NCBI GenBank assembly: GCA_002293665.1 | Contig: DBDQ01000042.1 | Location: 1-36,318 of the forward strand | From: Alistipes sp. UBA928 | GTDB taxonomy: Bacteria > Bacteroidota > Bacteroidia > Bacteroidales > Rikenellaceae | Length of the DNA: 36,318 nucleotides | Direction: 5' to 3' | Part shown: positions 6,871 to 14,888 of the stretch, one piece after another | How positions within the stretch are numbered: position 1 is the stretch's first letter | Layout of the letters: each line of letters begins with the position of its first letter | Made by a program: the position numbers and the translations under genes | Notes under the pieces: generated by a model | Seen by the model: only the letters and a program-made list of their open reading frames with translations | The model's database searches: none | What the model was told of the DNA's origin: nothing

Positions 6871-8711
6871 GGTCGGTCTAATTCGTATAACGAAACAATT
6901 TTTTTCAACAAATCGGTGTTCTCATAAAATCCCCGGAAGAGGTGCGCACCCACGCCGTAGGCGAAAACGGGCACGAATGCCGCTGTGTGGTCGTCCGAAG
7001 AGAACTGTCCCGCAACATATCCTCTGCTCCGGTCGCCGGCCGTGAGTGCCAGCCCGCCGGTCTCGTGGTCTCCGGTCACGATCACAAGTGTGGCCCCATC
7101 GGCATCGGCAAACCGTAGCGCTTCGGCCACCGCCGCGTCGAGGGCTATGGTTTCGACGACCGCGCGCCGAAGGTCTCCGATATGGGAGGCGTAATCTATG
7201 CGTGCCGATTCGAACACGAGAAAAAAGCCCTCCGGGCCATTCAACTGCCTGATGGCGTCCCTCATCACGGGGGCCAGAATATCCGCGCGGGAGGGATCGA
7301 GATAGCCTGAGAATTTCACGTCATCTAAACACACAACCCTGTCGCCCGAAAGGGCTATCGAATCGGCGCTGAATGTAACGGCATAGCCCCGCTCCCTCAT
7401 CTCCCGCAGCACATCCCTGCCGTCGGCCCTTTTATCGAAAGCCTCTCTGCCGGGGCCCGCCAACAGCGACAGTCCGCTCACGGAAAGTTGTCCCGCTATA
7501 AATTCAGCGTCGTTCCTGTCTGGCGAGTGGGCCCAATTCGCAGCGGAGGTGGCATCTGTGACATCTCCCGTCGAGACGACCCCCGTTCTTATGCCGCGGG
7601 CGGCAAACATCTCCGCCGTGTTCGGTACAGGCAGCGAATCGGGCCCCGTCGACAGCATGTTGTTGGCGGTCTTCTCCCCCGTGAACATTGCCGTGGCCGC
7701 GGCCGCAGAGTCGGTGATGTGGGAATCGAGCGACGGGTTGCGCATAAAACCCATATTGTCGATCCCCAGCATCGAAAGCGCTCCCCTGTTGGCCGTCTCC
7801 GCCGCTGCGATATGCGCCGGCCCCATGCCGTCGCCCACGATCACTATCACATTCTTCATCCCACCCTCTTTGCCGTCGCTCCCTCCGGTAGGGACATAGA
7901 CCGGCAGGAGCCCGGGAAATACGTAATTCGTGCGGTAGAGGGCGTCGAAGAATTGCGTGCAGCGCGCCGGATAATCGGTGCCTGTGACGTCGATTCCCAT
8001 GTCGAAGAGGGTGCTCCACGTGTTCACGTTATCGACGGTGCCCCAGAACCGCACCCGTTTGCCCAGCGCGTGGGCGTCGTCGACGACCTTCATCAGGGCC
8101 GCTTTCTGTCTCGCCGCGATCGAACCTTTGCCGTTCCAGCGCGTATAGGCGGAAATGTCGTCGCTTATCATCCAGATCTTCTCCAGCGCCTCGGGGCTGT
8201 ACTCCCGTCCGGGATTGCCGTCAAAGTGGATGTAGTCGGGATAAGAGGAGAAGTTGTCGGGTGCCGGTCGCTCGCCGCTGATTATCACCTCCACGCGACC
8301 ACGGGCGAAAGTCTCGGGGTATCTCCCGAGCAGTTCCGCCAGAATGGGCATTACCTCGGCCTCTTTCAGGTCGAACATTATCTTCAGACCCCACGCCGCC
8401 TTCCCTACCCGCGCGACGGGTTCGAGATAGAGTTCGCTCACGAGCGGCGCACGCCGAACCCCGATCCTGTCGTGGGCTGCCACGACATCCGTTCCCCGCA
8501 GCCTCACGTCGGCCTCGATAATGTCGACCCCCGCCCCGTAGGCACCCCAGAACGGGGTTCTCTGGCTTGAGTCGTTATGCGAGAGGATAACCATCTCCCG
8601 CCTGTTTTCCGCCGTCTCCTTCATTTGCGACAGCAGGGGCTGCCCGCCCGCGACGGAAGAGAACATTGTAGCCGTGGCCACCGATAAAACCGATACAATA
8701 ACAGGTCTCAT
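6867..8711 (-). CDS. PI-PLC/GDPD-like domain fused to alkaline phosphatase
   Basis: This is a 614-residue, two-domain exported protein. After a signal peptide, residues about 30-270 form a TIM-barrel phosphodiesterase-like domain of the PI-PLC/GDPD superfamily, seen in MVILSHNDS, GVDIIEADVRLRG and VAAHD. Residues about 285-614 are an alkaline phosphatase: metal site GDGMG, nucleophile serine in DSAAAATAMFTG, GDHETGG, and DDHTAAFVPVFAYG near the end. The first half could cleave a phosphodiester and the second remove the resulting phosphomonoester, though many proteins of this superfamily have lost activity. I chose the ATG at 8711 (MRPVIVSVL, a good signal-peptide start) rather than the TTG two codons upstream. 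It lies 15 bp after the ROK kinase and overlaps the next gene by ATGA. The fusion itself points to phosphate-bearing substrates. Confidence 0.8.
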   Translation of the reverse strand: MRPVIVSVLSVATATMFSSVAGGQPLLSQMKETAENRREMVILSHNDSSQRTPFWGAYGAGVDIIEADVRLRGTDVVAAHDRIGVRRAPLVSELYLEPVARVGKAAWGLKIMFDLKEAEVMPILAELLGRYPETFARGRVEVIISGERPAPDNFSSYPDYIHFDGNPGREYSPEALEKIWMISDDISAYTRWNGKGSIAARQKAALMKVVDDAHALGKRVRFWGTVDNVNTWSTLFDMGIDVTGTDYPARCTQFFDALYRTNYVFPGLLPVYVPTGGSDGKEGGMKNVIVIVGDGMGPAHIAAAETANRGALSMLGIDNMGFMRNPSLDSHITDSAAAATAMFTGEKTANNMLSTGPDSLPVPNTAEMFAARGIRTGVVSTGDVTDATSAANWAHSPDRNDAEFIAGQLSVSGLSLLAGPGREAFDKRADGRDVLREMRERGYAVTFSADSIALSGDRVVCLDDVKFSGYLDPSRADILAPVMRDAIRQLNGPEGFFLVFESARIDYASHIGDLRRAVVETIALDAAVAEALRFADADGATLVIVTGDHETGGLALTAGDRSRGYVAGQFSSDDHTAAFVPVFAYGVGAHLFRGFYENTDLLKKIVSLYELDRP

Positions 8712-8726
8712 ACACAAATAACATTT

Positions 8727-9635
8727 TTAATCGAACATCAGGCACGCGGCCCCTATCACTCCGGCACGGTTACCCATCCGGGCGAGGCAAATGTCGGTAT
8801 TTACCGCGCAGTCGCTCAGCGCATTGTCAAGTGCTACCGCCGAGACCTTTTCCGCGAGCAGCGGTCCCACCTCCGACAGTCCGCCGCCGATGACCACCTT
8901 TTGCGGCGCGAATATGTTTATATACCCCGCTATTCCGCGCCCGAGGTAATAACACTCCCTTTCGAATATCTCGACCGCCGTGGCTTCTCCGGCATGATAG
9001 CGTTTCATCAACTCCTTTCCGTCGATCTGTTCACCCGTCCTGTCGGCATAGAACCTGAGCATTGCCGCGGCCGAGGCGTAAGCCTCCCAGCACCCCCGGC
9101 TGCCGCACGCGCACTCTATGCCGTCATCGACGTTGAACGGTATGCAGCCGAGTTCGGCGCCTCTGCCGCGGTATCCCTTCAGCATGCGGCCGTCGACGAT
9201 CACCGCACCTCCTATTCCGGTACCGACCCCGATGAAAACCACATCCGAGAAACCTTTTGCCGCTCCGAACCTCTGTTCGGCGGCTCCCACGGCGTTGGCG
9301 TCGTTGCACAGCCTGACCCTGACGTCGTGACGCGCCTCGATCATGTCGGCGATATGCACTTTTTCCCAGCCGTTGATATTTGGCGACCCCCCCAACAGTA
9401 TTCTTTCGGTTGGGTCAATTATTCCGGGAGTGCCGATACCGACACTTTCGAACGGCAGGCCGTTGCCGGCCGCTTCGGTGAGGGCGTACCCCACAATGTC
9501 GCACAACTGTTCCAACAGGGTCTCCTTGTCTTTACCGGTCGTACACTCCCTTTCCCACATGATCGAACCCTCGTCCGAAACGACGGCGTATTTTATGTAT
9601 GTCCCGCCGAGGTCTATTCCTAAAGCGTATCTCAT
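8727..9635 (-). CDS. ROK-family sugar kinase
   Basis: This is a 302-residue cytoplasmic kinase of the ROK family, which phosphorylates sugars such as glucose, mannose or N-acetylhexosamines with ATP. The phosphate-binding loop is LGIDLGGTYIKYAVV at the N-terminus; VGIGTPGIID and LCNDANAVGAAEQ follow, the latter with the catalytic-type Asp. The second half has GVGTGIGGAVIVDG and the zinc-type cluster CACGSRGCWEAYAS. Where most ROK proteins have Gly-His before the cysteine cluster, this one has GAELGC, so the usual zinc-ligand histidine appears replaced by cysteine. It overlaps the upstream phosphatase gene by ATGA and is the only cytoplasmic enzyme of the operon, so it probably activates the released monosaccharide. 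Mannose or glucose are the likeliest substrates from context. Confidence 0.88.
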   Translation of the reverse strand: MRYALGIDLGGTYIKYAVVSDEGSIMWERECTTGKDKETLLEQLCDIVGYALTEAAGNGLPFESVGIGTPGIIDPTERILLGGSPNINGWEKVHIADMIEARHDVRVRLCNDANAVGAAEQRFGAAKGFSDVVFIGVGTGIGGAVIVDGRMLKGYRGRGAELGCIPFNVDDGIECACGSRGCWEAYASAAAMLRFYADRTGEQIDGKELMKRYHAGEATAVEIFERECYYLGRGIAGYINIFAPQKVVIGGGLSEVGPLLAEKVSAVALDNALSDCAVNTDICLARMGNRAGVIGAACLMFD

Positions 9636-11896
9636 CTCTTTCCGTTCTCTATAAAAAGCATTTCATCCGGGATCGAAGCTTCTTTCATATTCCGTCCCGC
9701 GAGGCCCACTTCGAGGCTTTCACCCATGTAATCGTCGAAATAGAGCACTCTGATGCGATGATACCCCCGCTCCAGCGCCACCATACCTCCCATTTTTCTC
9801 GCATCGTGCGAACCGTCGTTGTCGACCACGAGCCGCCCGTCGACCCAGAGACGCGAACCGTCGTCCGAAACGGTGTGGAAGCGATAGACACCCCGCTCGG
9901 GAATCTCGACGAGTGCGTTGAACTCCATTCCGAAGTGGTCTCCGGCCAGGGCCGGCGACAGCGAGAAGTTGGGGATCACGCCTTCGGCCTTCAGCTTCCC
10001 TTTCGTTGCTATGTGCCGCGTCCGTTTTATTCCGCCGCCCTCGTAGTATCTGTACTCCACGCCTGCGGAAGCGGGAGCCGCCTCCACCGCCGGAAGATAT
10101 TTCATGGACTCTTCATCGGCGCGAGATATGCCCGACGGATAGTAGTAGAGATGCTCTGTGCCCCGCGGGGTGGCGATCCACGTGTCGAAACTGCGCCGCC
10201 CCTCGCAGAGCGAGATCACCCTGCCTCCGCGCTCCAACCCGCCGTAGGCGTTGGTTCCACCCACACGGCAATACGACAGGAGTATACCTCTGTATATCCC
10301 GGCGTAATCGTTGTCGTGATCGTGTCCCGAGAATGTCCCCATCACGTCGCCCTGTTCGAGCATGCTTGCGAACAACCCGGAGTTGATGCCCCCCTGCGGA
10401 ATCCGTTCGCGCTGCGTGCCGACGATGGTGCACATACTCGCCGCAAGCGACGCTTCGAGCAGCGGAACGTGGAAGAACATGAGCGAAGGAACGGGCTCGC
10501 CGCCGTTTTGCCGACGGTAGCGCTCTCCGGTATCCCTGTACCATGCGATCTGGTCGAAACCTATCAGGTCGTACTTTCCGAATTTCGGGTCGGCGGGATA
10601 GTCGTTCGAGTCGACGCAGTAGAGAAGGGCCTCCACCCTGCCGGAACGCGACCCCAGAACTTCGATCACGAAATTACCCGTGCCTTTCACGGAAGCCCCC
10701 GCCGATCCGATGTATCCGGGTTTGCCCCGCAGATAGTCGAATATCTCTTTTTTCGATATTCCCGGCACGGGGGATTCCCCGTCGTGGTTCCCCATTGTCA
10801 CGCACCACGGGATACCGAGATCGCCGAAAAGCGCGGCAATGAACTCCCACCCCTTGTCGGCGGGCGCGTAGGTGACGACGTCGCCCGTTATCACTATGAG
10901 CTGCGGTTTTTCGCGTCCGACCACCTCCCTGATGACCCGGGCGCTCTCCTCCGCCTCCGGTTTTGTTACATCGAGGTGAATGTCGGAGAACTGCACGATC
11001 CTGAAGCGGCCGTCCTCGCCGAAACACAATTGCGGTGGCTGTGCGGGCATAACAATTTCTGCCACCACGGGGTTGTGGTCGGAGAGGTAAACGCCACCCG
11101 CCTGTTCGGGCACGACCCTATAACGGGACACTCTCACATCCGGAGTGACGAATATGTAATCTATGCGCTCCCGGTGTCGTGTCTCGATTTTGCCGAACTC
11201 ATGAAACGTACCCGGCGCGTCGTCGGTAATGGTCTCGGCACACATGCGGCTGTCGAGCAACACCCCTCCTTCCGTTATCCTCTCTATGACACCCGAATCC
11301 GGTCCGGCGTTGAAATCGCCCGTGAGTACGACCGGACGGCCTCCCGAAAGTTCCGTTATCTTAGTGCGCAGCAGGGTGGTGCTCTCCCTGCGGGCCACCT
11401 CGCCGACATGGTCAAGATGGGTGTTGACTACGAGCAACTCCTCGCCGCTGTACCTCTCCCTGAGCACGGCCCACGTCGCCACCCGTTCGCAGGCAGCATC
11501 CCAACCTTTGAGGCCCACCGCACCCGGGTCTTCACTCAGCCAGAACGTGCCCGACTCCAGCGCCTCGAAGCGGCTGGTCTTGTAGAAGATAGCGCAATAT
11601 TCCCCTTTCATGTCTCCGTCTTCACGTCCGACACCCACGCGGGAGTACTCCGGCAACCTCTCCCCGAGATCGACCAGTTGGTTGTGGAGAAGCTCCTGTG
11701 TACCCGCGATGTCGACGTCGCCGCCCGCGATCGCCCCCGCCGCGGCATCCCTGCGATGGGGCCAGCCGTTACGGCCGTCGCCGGGGTTGTCGTATCTCAT
11801 GTTGAACGACATAACCACGACGCTCCCGGCGTAAGCACCTGAGACGGCCAGGGCGATAAAGCCAGCCACGAGAACGAATATCCTGAAACTTTTCAT
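9632..11896 (-). CDS. Exported EEP-phosphatase / metallophosphoesterase / PA14 fusion
   Basis: This 754-residue protein has a Sec signal peptide (MKSFRIFVLV to SGAYA). Residues about 26-290 form an endonuclease/exonuclease/phosphatase (EEP) domain: VVMSFNMRYDN, TQE, NTHLDH, LTGDFNA and LSDHNPV supply the metal and catalytic residues. Residues about 295-600 form a calcineurin-like metallophosphoesterase: FSDIHLD, ITGDVV, MGNHDGE, FFHVP and SGHDHDND. Residues about 613-754 are a PA14 domain (SDDGSRLWVDGRLVVDND), often a carbohydrate-binding module. The EEP family includes inositol-phosphate phosphatases, sphingomyelinases and, as I recall, a mannose-phosphate phosphatase of a Bacteroides yeast-mannan locus. 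The start at 11896 gives the usual ATGA overlap with the GH92 gene and a clean signal peptide; an upstream start 46 codons earlier lies inside GH92 and encodes a basic, non-signal stretch. Both phosphoesterase domains look intact. Confidence 0.85.
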   Translation of the reverse strand: MKSFRIFVLVAGFIALAVSGAYAGSVVVMSFNMRYDNPGDGRNGWPHRRDAAAGAIAGGDVDIAGTQELLHNQLVDLGERLPEYSRVGVGREDGDMKGEYCAIFYKTSRFEALESGTFWLSEDPGAVGLKGWDAACERVATWAVLRERYSGEELLVVNTHLDHVGEVARRESTTLLRTKITELSGGRPVVLTGDFNAGPDSGVIERITEGGVLLDSRMCAETITDDAPGTFHEFGKIETRHRERIDYIFVTPDVRVSRYRVVPEQAGGVYLSDHNPVVAEIVMPAQPPQLCFGEDGRFRIVQFSDIHLDVTKPEAEESARVIREVVGREKPQLIVITGDVVTYAPADKGWEFIAALFGDLGIPWCVTMGNHDGESPVPGISKKEIFDYLRGKPGYIGSAGASVKGTGNFVIEVLGSRSGRVEALLYCVDSNDYPADPKFGKYDLIGFDQIAWYRDTGERYRRQNGGEPVPSLMFFHVPLLEASLAASMCTIVGTQRERIPQGGINSGLFASMLEQGDVMGTFSGHDHDNDYAGIYRGILLSYCRVGGTNAYGGLERGGRVISLCEGRRSFDTWIATPRGTEHLYYYPSGISRADEESMKYLPAVEAAPASAGVEYRYYEGGGIKRTRHIATKGKLKAEGVIPNFSLSPALAGDHFGMEFNALVEIPERGVYRFHTVSDDGSRLWVDGRLVVDNDGSHDARKMGGMVALERGYHRIRVLYFDDYMGESLEVGLAGRNMKEASIPDEMLFIENGKR

Positions 11897-14877
11897 AATG
11901 TATTCAAGTCTGTGTTTGCGAATAATATTCCGGCCGGAACGGGCTCGAAACCCGTCGCTCCCGGTTTTTTCCACCTCCACTCGAACGAGTTGCCTTCGTA
12001 ATCCTCGAAGTAGCGCAGTTCGAAAGAGTGGCACCCCTTTTCGAGAGCCGCTAAACCGGTAGCCGTTATCGCGGAGTGCGAACCGTCGTTGTCGACCGTC
12101 ACTATGCCGTCTATCGTCAGCCTGCTTCCGTCGTCGGATGTGATCGCGAATTCGTATATTCCGGTTTGCGGAATGTCGATCACACCCGAAAATATGAACG
12201 AGAAATGATCTTCCGCGGCCGCATTCTCTATCGAGGGTTCGGCCATTGTACCGCTGCCGGCCAGGCGCGTCTTTTCGATCCCGGCAACGCTCGAGACGGT
12301 CCCTTCGTAATACGAATATCTCACTCCGCCCGTTTTTTTAGCGGCGGCGACCGGTTTCGAGAACCGGGCCGCGACCGCCTCCAGAACAAACTCTTCGCTC
12401 GGGGCGTAATCGGGATGGAAAGCTCTCGCCCTGATCGTGCAGTCGGACGACACGGCGAACGGCCCTTCGTAAAGGGTTGAATTTTCGTCTGTCTCCGAGC
12501 CGTCGAGAGTGTATCGTATTTGCGCCCCGGGAGTGCGTGTGTCGAGGCTCACCTCCGGGCTGCCGGTAAAGAGATACATCTGCCGGGGAGTATGGGGTAT
12601 GGCGGCCGAGGCGAGGCGCGTCTGCGAATATGGGGAATCCTCCGCACGGGAGCCGCGCTCCCTGCACGGTTCGGGACTAAGTTCGAACTTCAACTCTCCT
12701 CCCCGCATGATCTCGGCATATGTTATGAAGTTGGTTTCGACCGGCCTGCCATTCATCACCACCCTGCTTATATATCTGTTCCGGCGTGGAGAGTCGGCCT
12801 TTATCGTGAGTGTGCCGCCGCCTGCAAGCCTTATCGTGGCTTTGCGGAACAGCGGTGTGGTCAGGTTGAATTCACCGCTGCCCGGACAGACGGGATAGAG
12901 GCCCAGCGCGCTCATTACATACCACGCCGACATGGCCCCACAATCCTCATTGCCGCTTATGCCCTCGGGGTCGGGGCTGTACATCTCATCGAGCAGACGC
13001 CGCGTCATTGCCTGTGTTTTCCACGGCGATCCGGTGTAGTTGTAAAGATAGGCCATGTGGTGGCTCGGCTCGTTCCCGTGGGCGTATTGCCCGATCAGTC
13101 CCGTTATGTCCGACATGGTACCGTCTATGCGCTCCTCGGCCGAGAAGAGATCGTCGACGGCCTGCTCGAACTGAGCCCGCCCGCCGAACTGTTGCATGAG
13201 CCCGAAAATATCGTGGGGCACAAAGAAACGGTACTGCCACGGGGTGGCTTCGGTGAAAGCACGGTCGGGGGCGAAGGTATTGAACTCCGGTTCCCAGTTG
13301 CCGTCGAGACGCTTTCCGCGAAAGAACATCGTGTTGCCGTCGAATATCTTCATGTAGTTCATCGCCCGTCGTGAATACTCCTCACAGTCGTCGCTCCGGC
13401 CCAGGGCTTCGGCCATGCGGGCTATGCACCAGTCATCGTAGGCGTATTCGAGGGCGCACGAAACGGACTCTTTTTTTATGTTCGAGGGTATGAAGCCGTG
13501 CTCGACATAGTAATCCGAACCTTTTTTGTTAATGTTCGACGAACGTTTCATCGCCTCCAGCAGCGCCTCGCCGTCGAAACCTTCGAGTATCCCCTTTAGA
13601 TAGGCGTCGGTGATGACCGAAACGGCGTGGTATCCGATCATTGTGCCGGTCTCGCCCGCCGAAAGCGGCCACAGTGGAAGTTCACCGCCCTCACCCGCGG
13701 CGTACATATCCATGAAAGAGGCCACTATGTCGCGAACCATATCGTGGTCGGTCAGAGTAATCATCGGATGCCACGCCCTGAAAGTATCCCACAGCGACAG
13801 CGTCGAATAACGCCTCCCGCCCTCCGGAAGTTTTCCTGTGCCCATGTCGTGGCGCCTGTACTCGCCGTTCGCGTCGTTCACTATGTTCGGTACGATACCG
13901 GCGTGGTAACGGGCTGTATAGAAATTCCGCATCTCTCTTTCCGATGCGCCTTCGACGACGATATCCGACAGGTACTCCCTCCACATCTCGCGGGTGCGGA
14001 GCCGTATCGCGTCGAAATCGTAATCGCCGGGGGCGATCTCCCGGTCTAGGTTGTCGCGGGCGTTTTCGTGGCTGACTATGGACAGGCCCACTTTTGCCAC
14101 CAAAGGTGTACCGTCCGAGATCCCGAAGCGCAAAACCGCCTGAAGGTTTCCGCGCAGGGCTGCGCGGGGGGCGTCGGTGACACGTCCGCCGCTTATCCAC
14201 TCGACACTTTCGGGCTCTTTCGAGAAACGGGCCGTAAAATGCACATACTGGTTAGGCGTCCACCCCTGGGTGCGCCTCATGCCCGAGATCTCGTTCACCG
14301 CCGTTCGTACGAGCGCAACGGTGTCGATGGTCTCGCCGTCCAGCAGGTGAGCCATGTCGATGATGACAATAACCGGCCGGCCCTTCTCGAATGTGTAGCG
14401 GTGAACCCCGGCACGCGTCGTGGCCGTGAGTTCGGCTTCGATGCCCTCTTCGCGAAACCTGACCCCGTAGTAGCCCGGCGAAGCGCTCTCGTCGCTGTGC
14501 GAAAATCGCAGCGGCTCAAAAATATAGCCCTCCGGAACAGGTACCGGCTCTTTGGTCGTCGGATGGAAAAGAATGTCTCCGAAATCTATACAGCCCGTGC
14601 CGCTGAGGTGGGTGTGCGAAAATCCGATGATCGAACTGTCGCTGTAATGGTATCCCGAACAGGCGTCCCAGTTTCCGCGCCGGGTGTCGGGACTCAACTG
14701 CACCGCGCCGTAGGGGGTTGTCGCTCCGGGGTATGTGTGTCCGTGCGCTCCCGTTCCGATGAAAGGATCGACATAATCCACCGGTTCGTGGCGACCCTTG
14801 CAGGCCACGAGGCAAACGGGCGACAGCAGGAGCAACAGTGCTCCTGCCATCGTTATTTTATTTATTCCCGTTTTCAT
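11893..14877 (-). CDS. GH92 alpha-mannosidase lipoprotein with CHB_HEX-like and PA14 domains
   Basis: This 994-residue protein is predicted to be a surface or periplasmic lipoprotein (signal peptide ending LVAC). The catalytic part has the GH92 hallmarks DPFIGTGAHGHTYPGATTPYG near the N-terminus, SLWDTFRAWHPM, HGNEPSHHMAYLYN and GNEDCGAMSAWYV. GH92 enzymes are calcium-dependent exo-alpha-mannosidases; some act on mannose linked through phosphate. Residues about 770-845 resemble the chitobiase C-terminal, Fn3-like module (IRYTLDGSETDENS), and residues 850-994 are a PA14 domain (SDDGSRLTIDGIVTVDNDGS). I start at the ATG at 14877, which precedes a proper lipoprotein signal, rather than the TTG at 14892 that overlaps the SusD gene. 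It lies 11 bp after that gene, so co-transcription is near certain. Linkage specificity cannot be read here. Confidence 0.92.
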   Translation of the reverse strand: MKTGINKITMAGALLLLLSPVCLVACKGRHEPVDYVDPFIGTGAHGHTYPGATTPYGAVQLSPDTRRGNWDACSGYHYSDSSIIGFSHTHLSGTGCIDFGDILFHPTTKEPVPVPEGYIFEPLRFSHSDESASPGYYGVRFREEGIEAELTATTRAGVHRYTFEKGRPVIVIIDMAHLLDGETIDTVALVRTAVNEISGMRRTQGWTPNQYVHFTARFSKEPESVEWISGGRVTDAPRAALRGNLQAVLRFGISDGTPLVAKVGLSIVSHENARDNLDREIAPGDYDFDAIRLRTREMWREYLSDIVVEGASEREMRNFYTARYHAGIVPNIVNDANGEYRRHDMGTGKLPEGGRRYSTLSLWDTFRAWHPMITLTDHDMVRDIVASFMDMYAAGEGGELPLWPLSAGETGTMIGYHAVSVITDAYLKGILEGFDGEALLEAMKRSSNINKKGSDYYVEHGFIPSNIKKESVSCALEYAYDDWCIARMAEALGRSDDCEEYSRRAMNYMKIFDGNTMFFRGKRLDGNWEPEFNTFAPDRAFTEATPWQYRFFVPHDIFGLMQQFGGRAQFEQAVDDLFSAEERIDGTMSDITGLIGQYAHGNEPSHHMAYLYNYTGSPWKTQAMTRRLLDEMYSPDPEGISGNEDCGAMSAWYVMSALGLYPVCPGSGEFNLTTPLFRKATIRLAGGGTLTIKADSPRRNRYISRVVMNGRPVETNFITYAEIMRGGELKFELSPEPCRERGSRAEDSPYSQTRLASAAIPHTPRQMYLFTGSPEVSLDTRTPGAQIRYTLDGSETDENSTLYEGPFAVSSDCTIRARAFHPDYAPSEEFVLEAVAARFSKPVAAAKKTGGVRYSYYEGTVSSVAGIEKTRLAGSGTMAEPSIENAAAEDHFSFIFSGVIDIPQTGIYEFAITSDDGSRLTIDGIVTVDNDGSHSAITATGLAALEKGCHSFELRYFEDYEGNSFEWRWKKPGATGFEPVPAGILFANTDLNTL

Positions 14878-14888
14878 GCTCCGGACAC

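Noticed and set aside
9599..11842. 747-codon open frame on the plus strand
   Set aside because: It lies antisense to the EEP/metallophosphoesterase/PA14 gene, whose motifs are unmistakable. Long antisense frames are common in GC-rich coding DNA; this one has no domain-like sequence.
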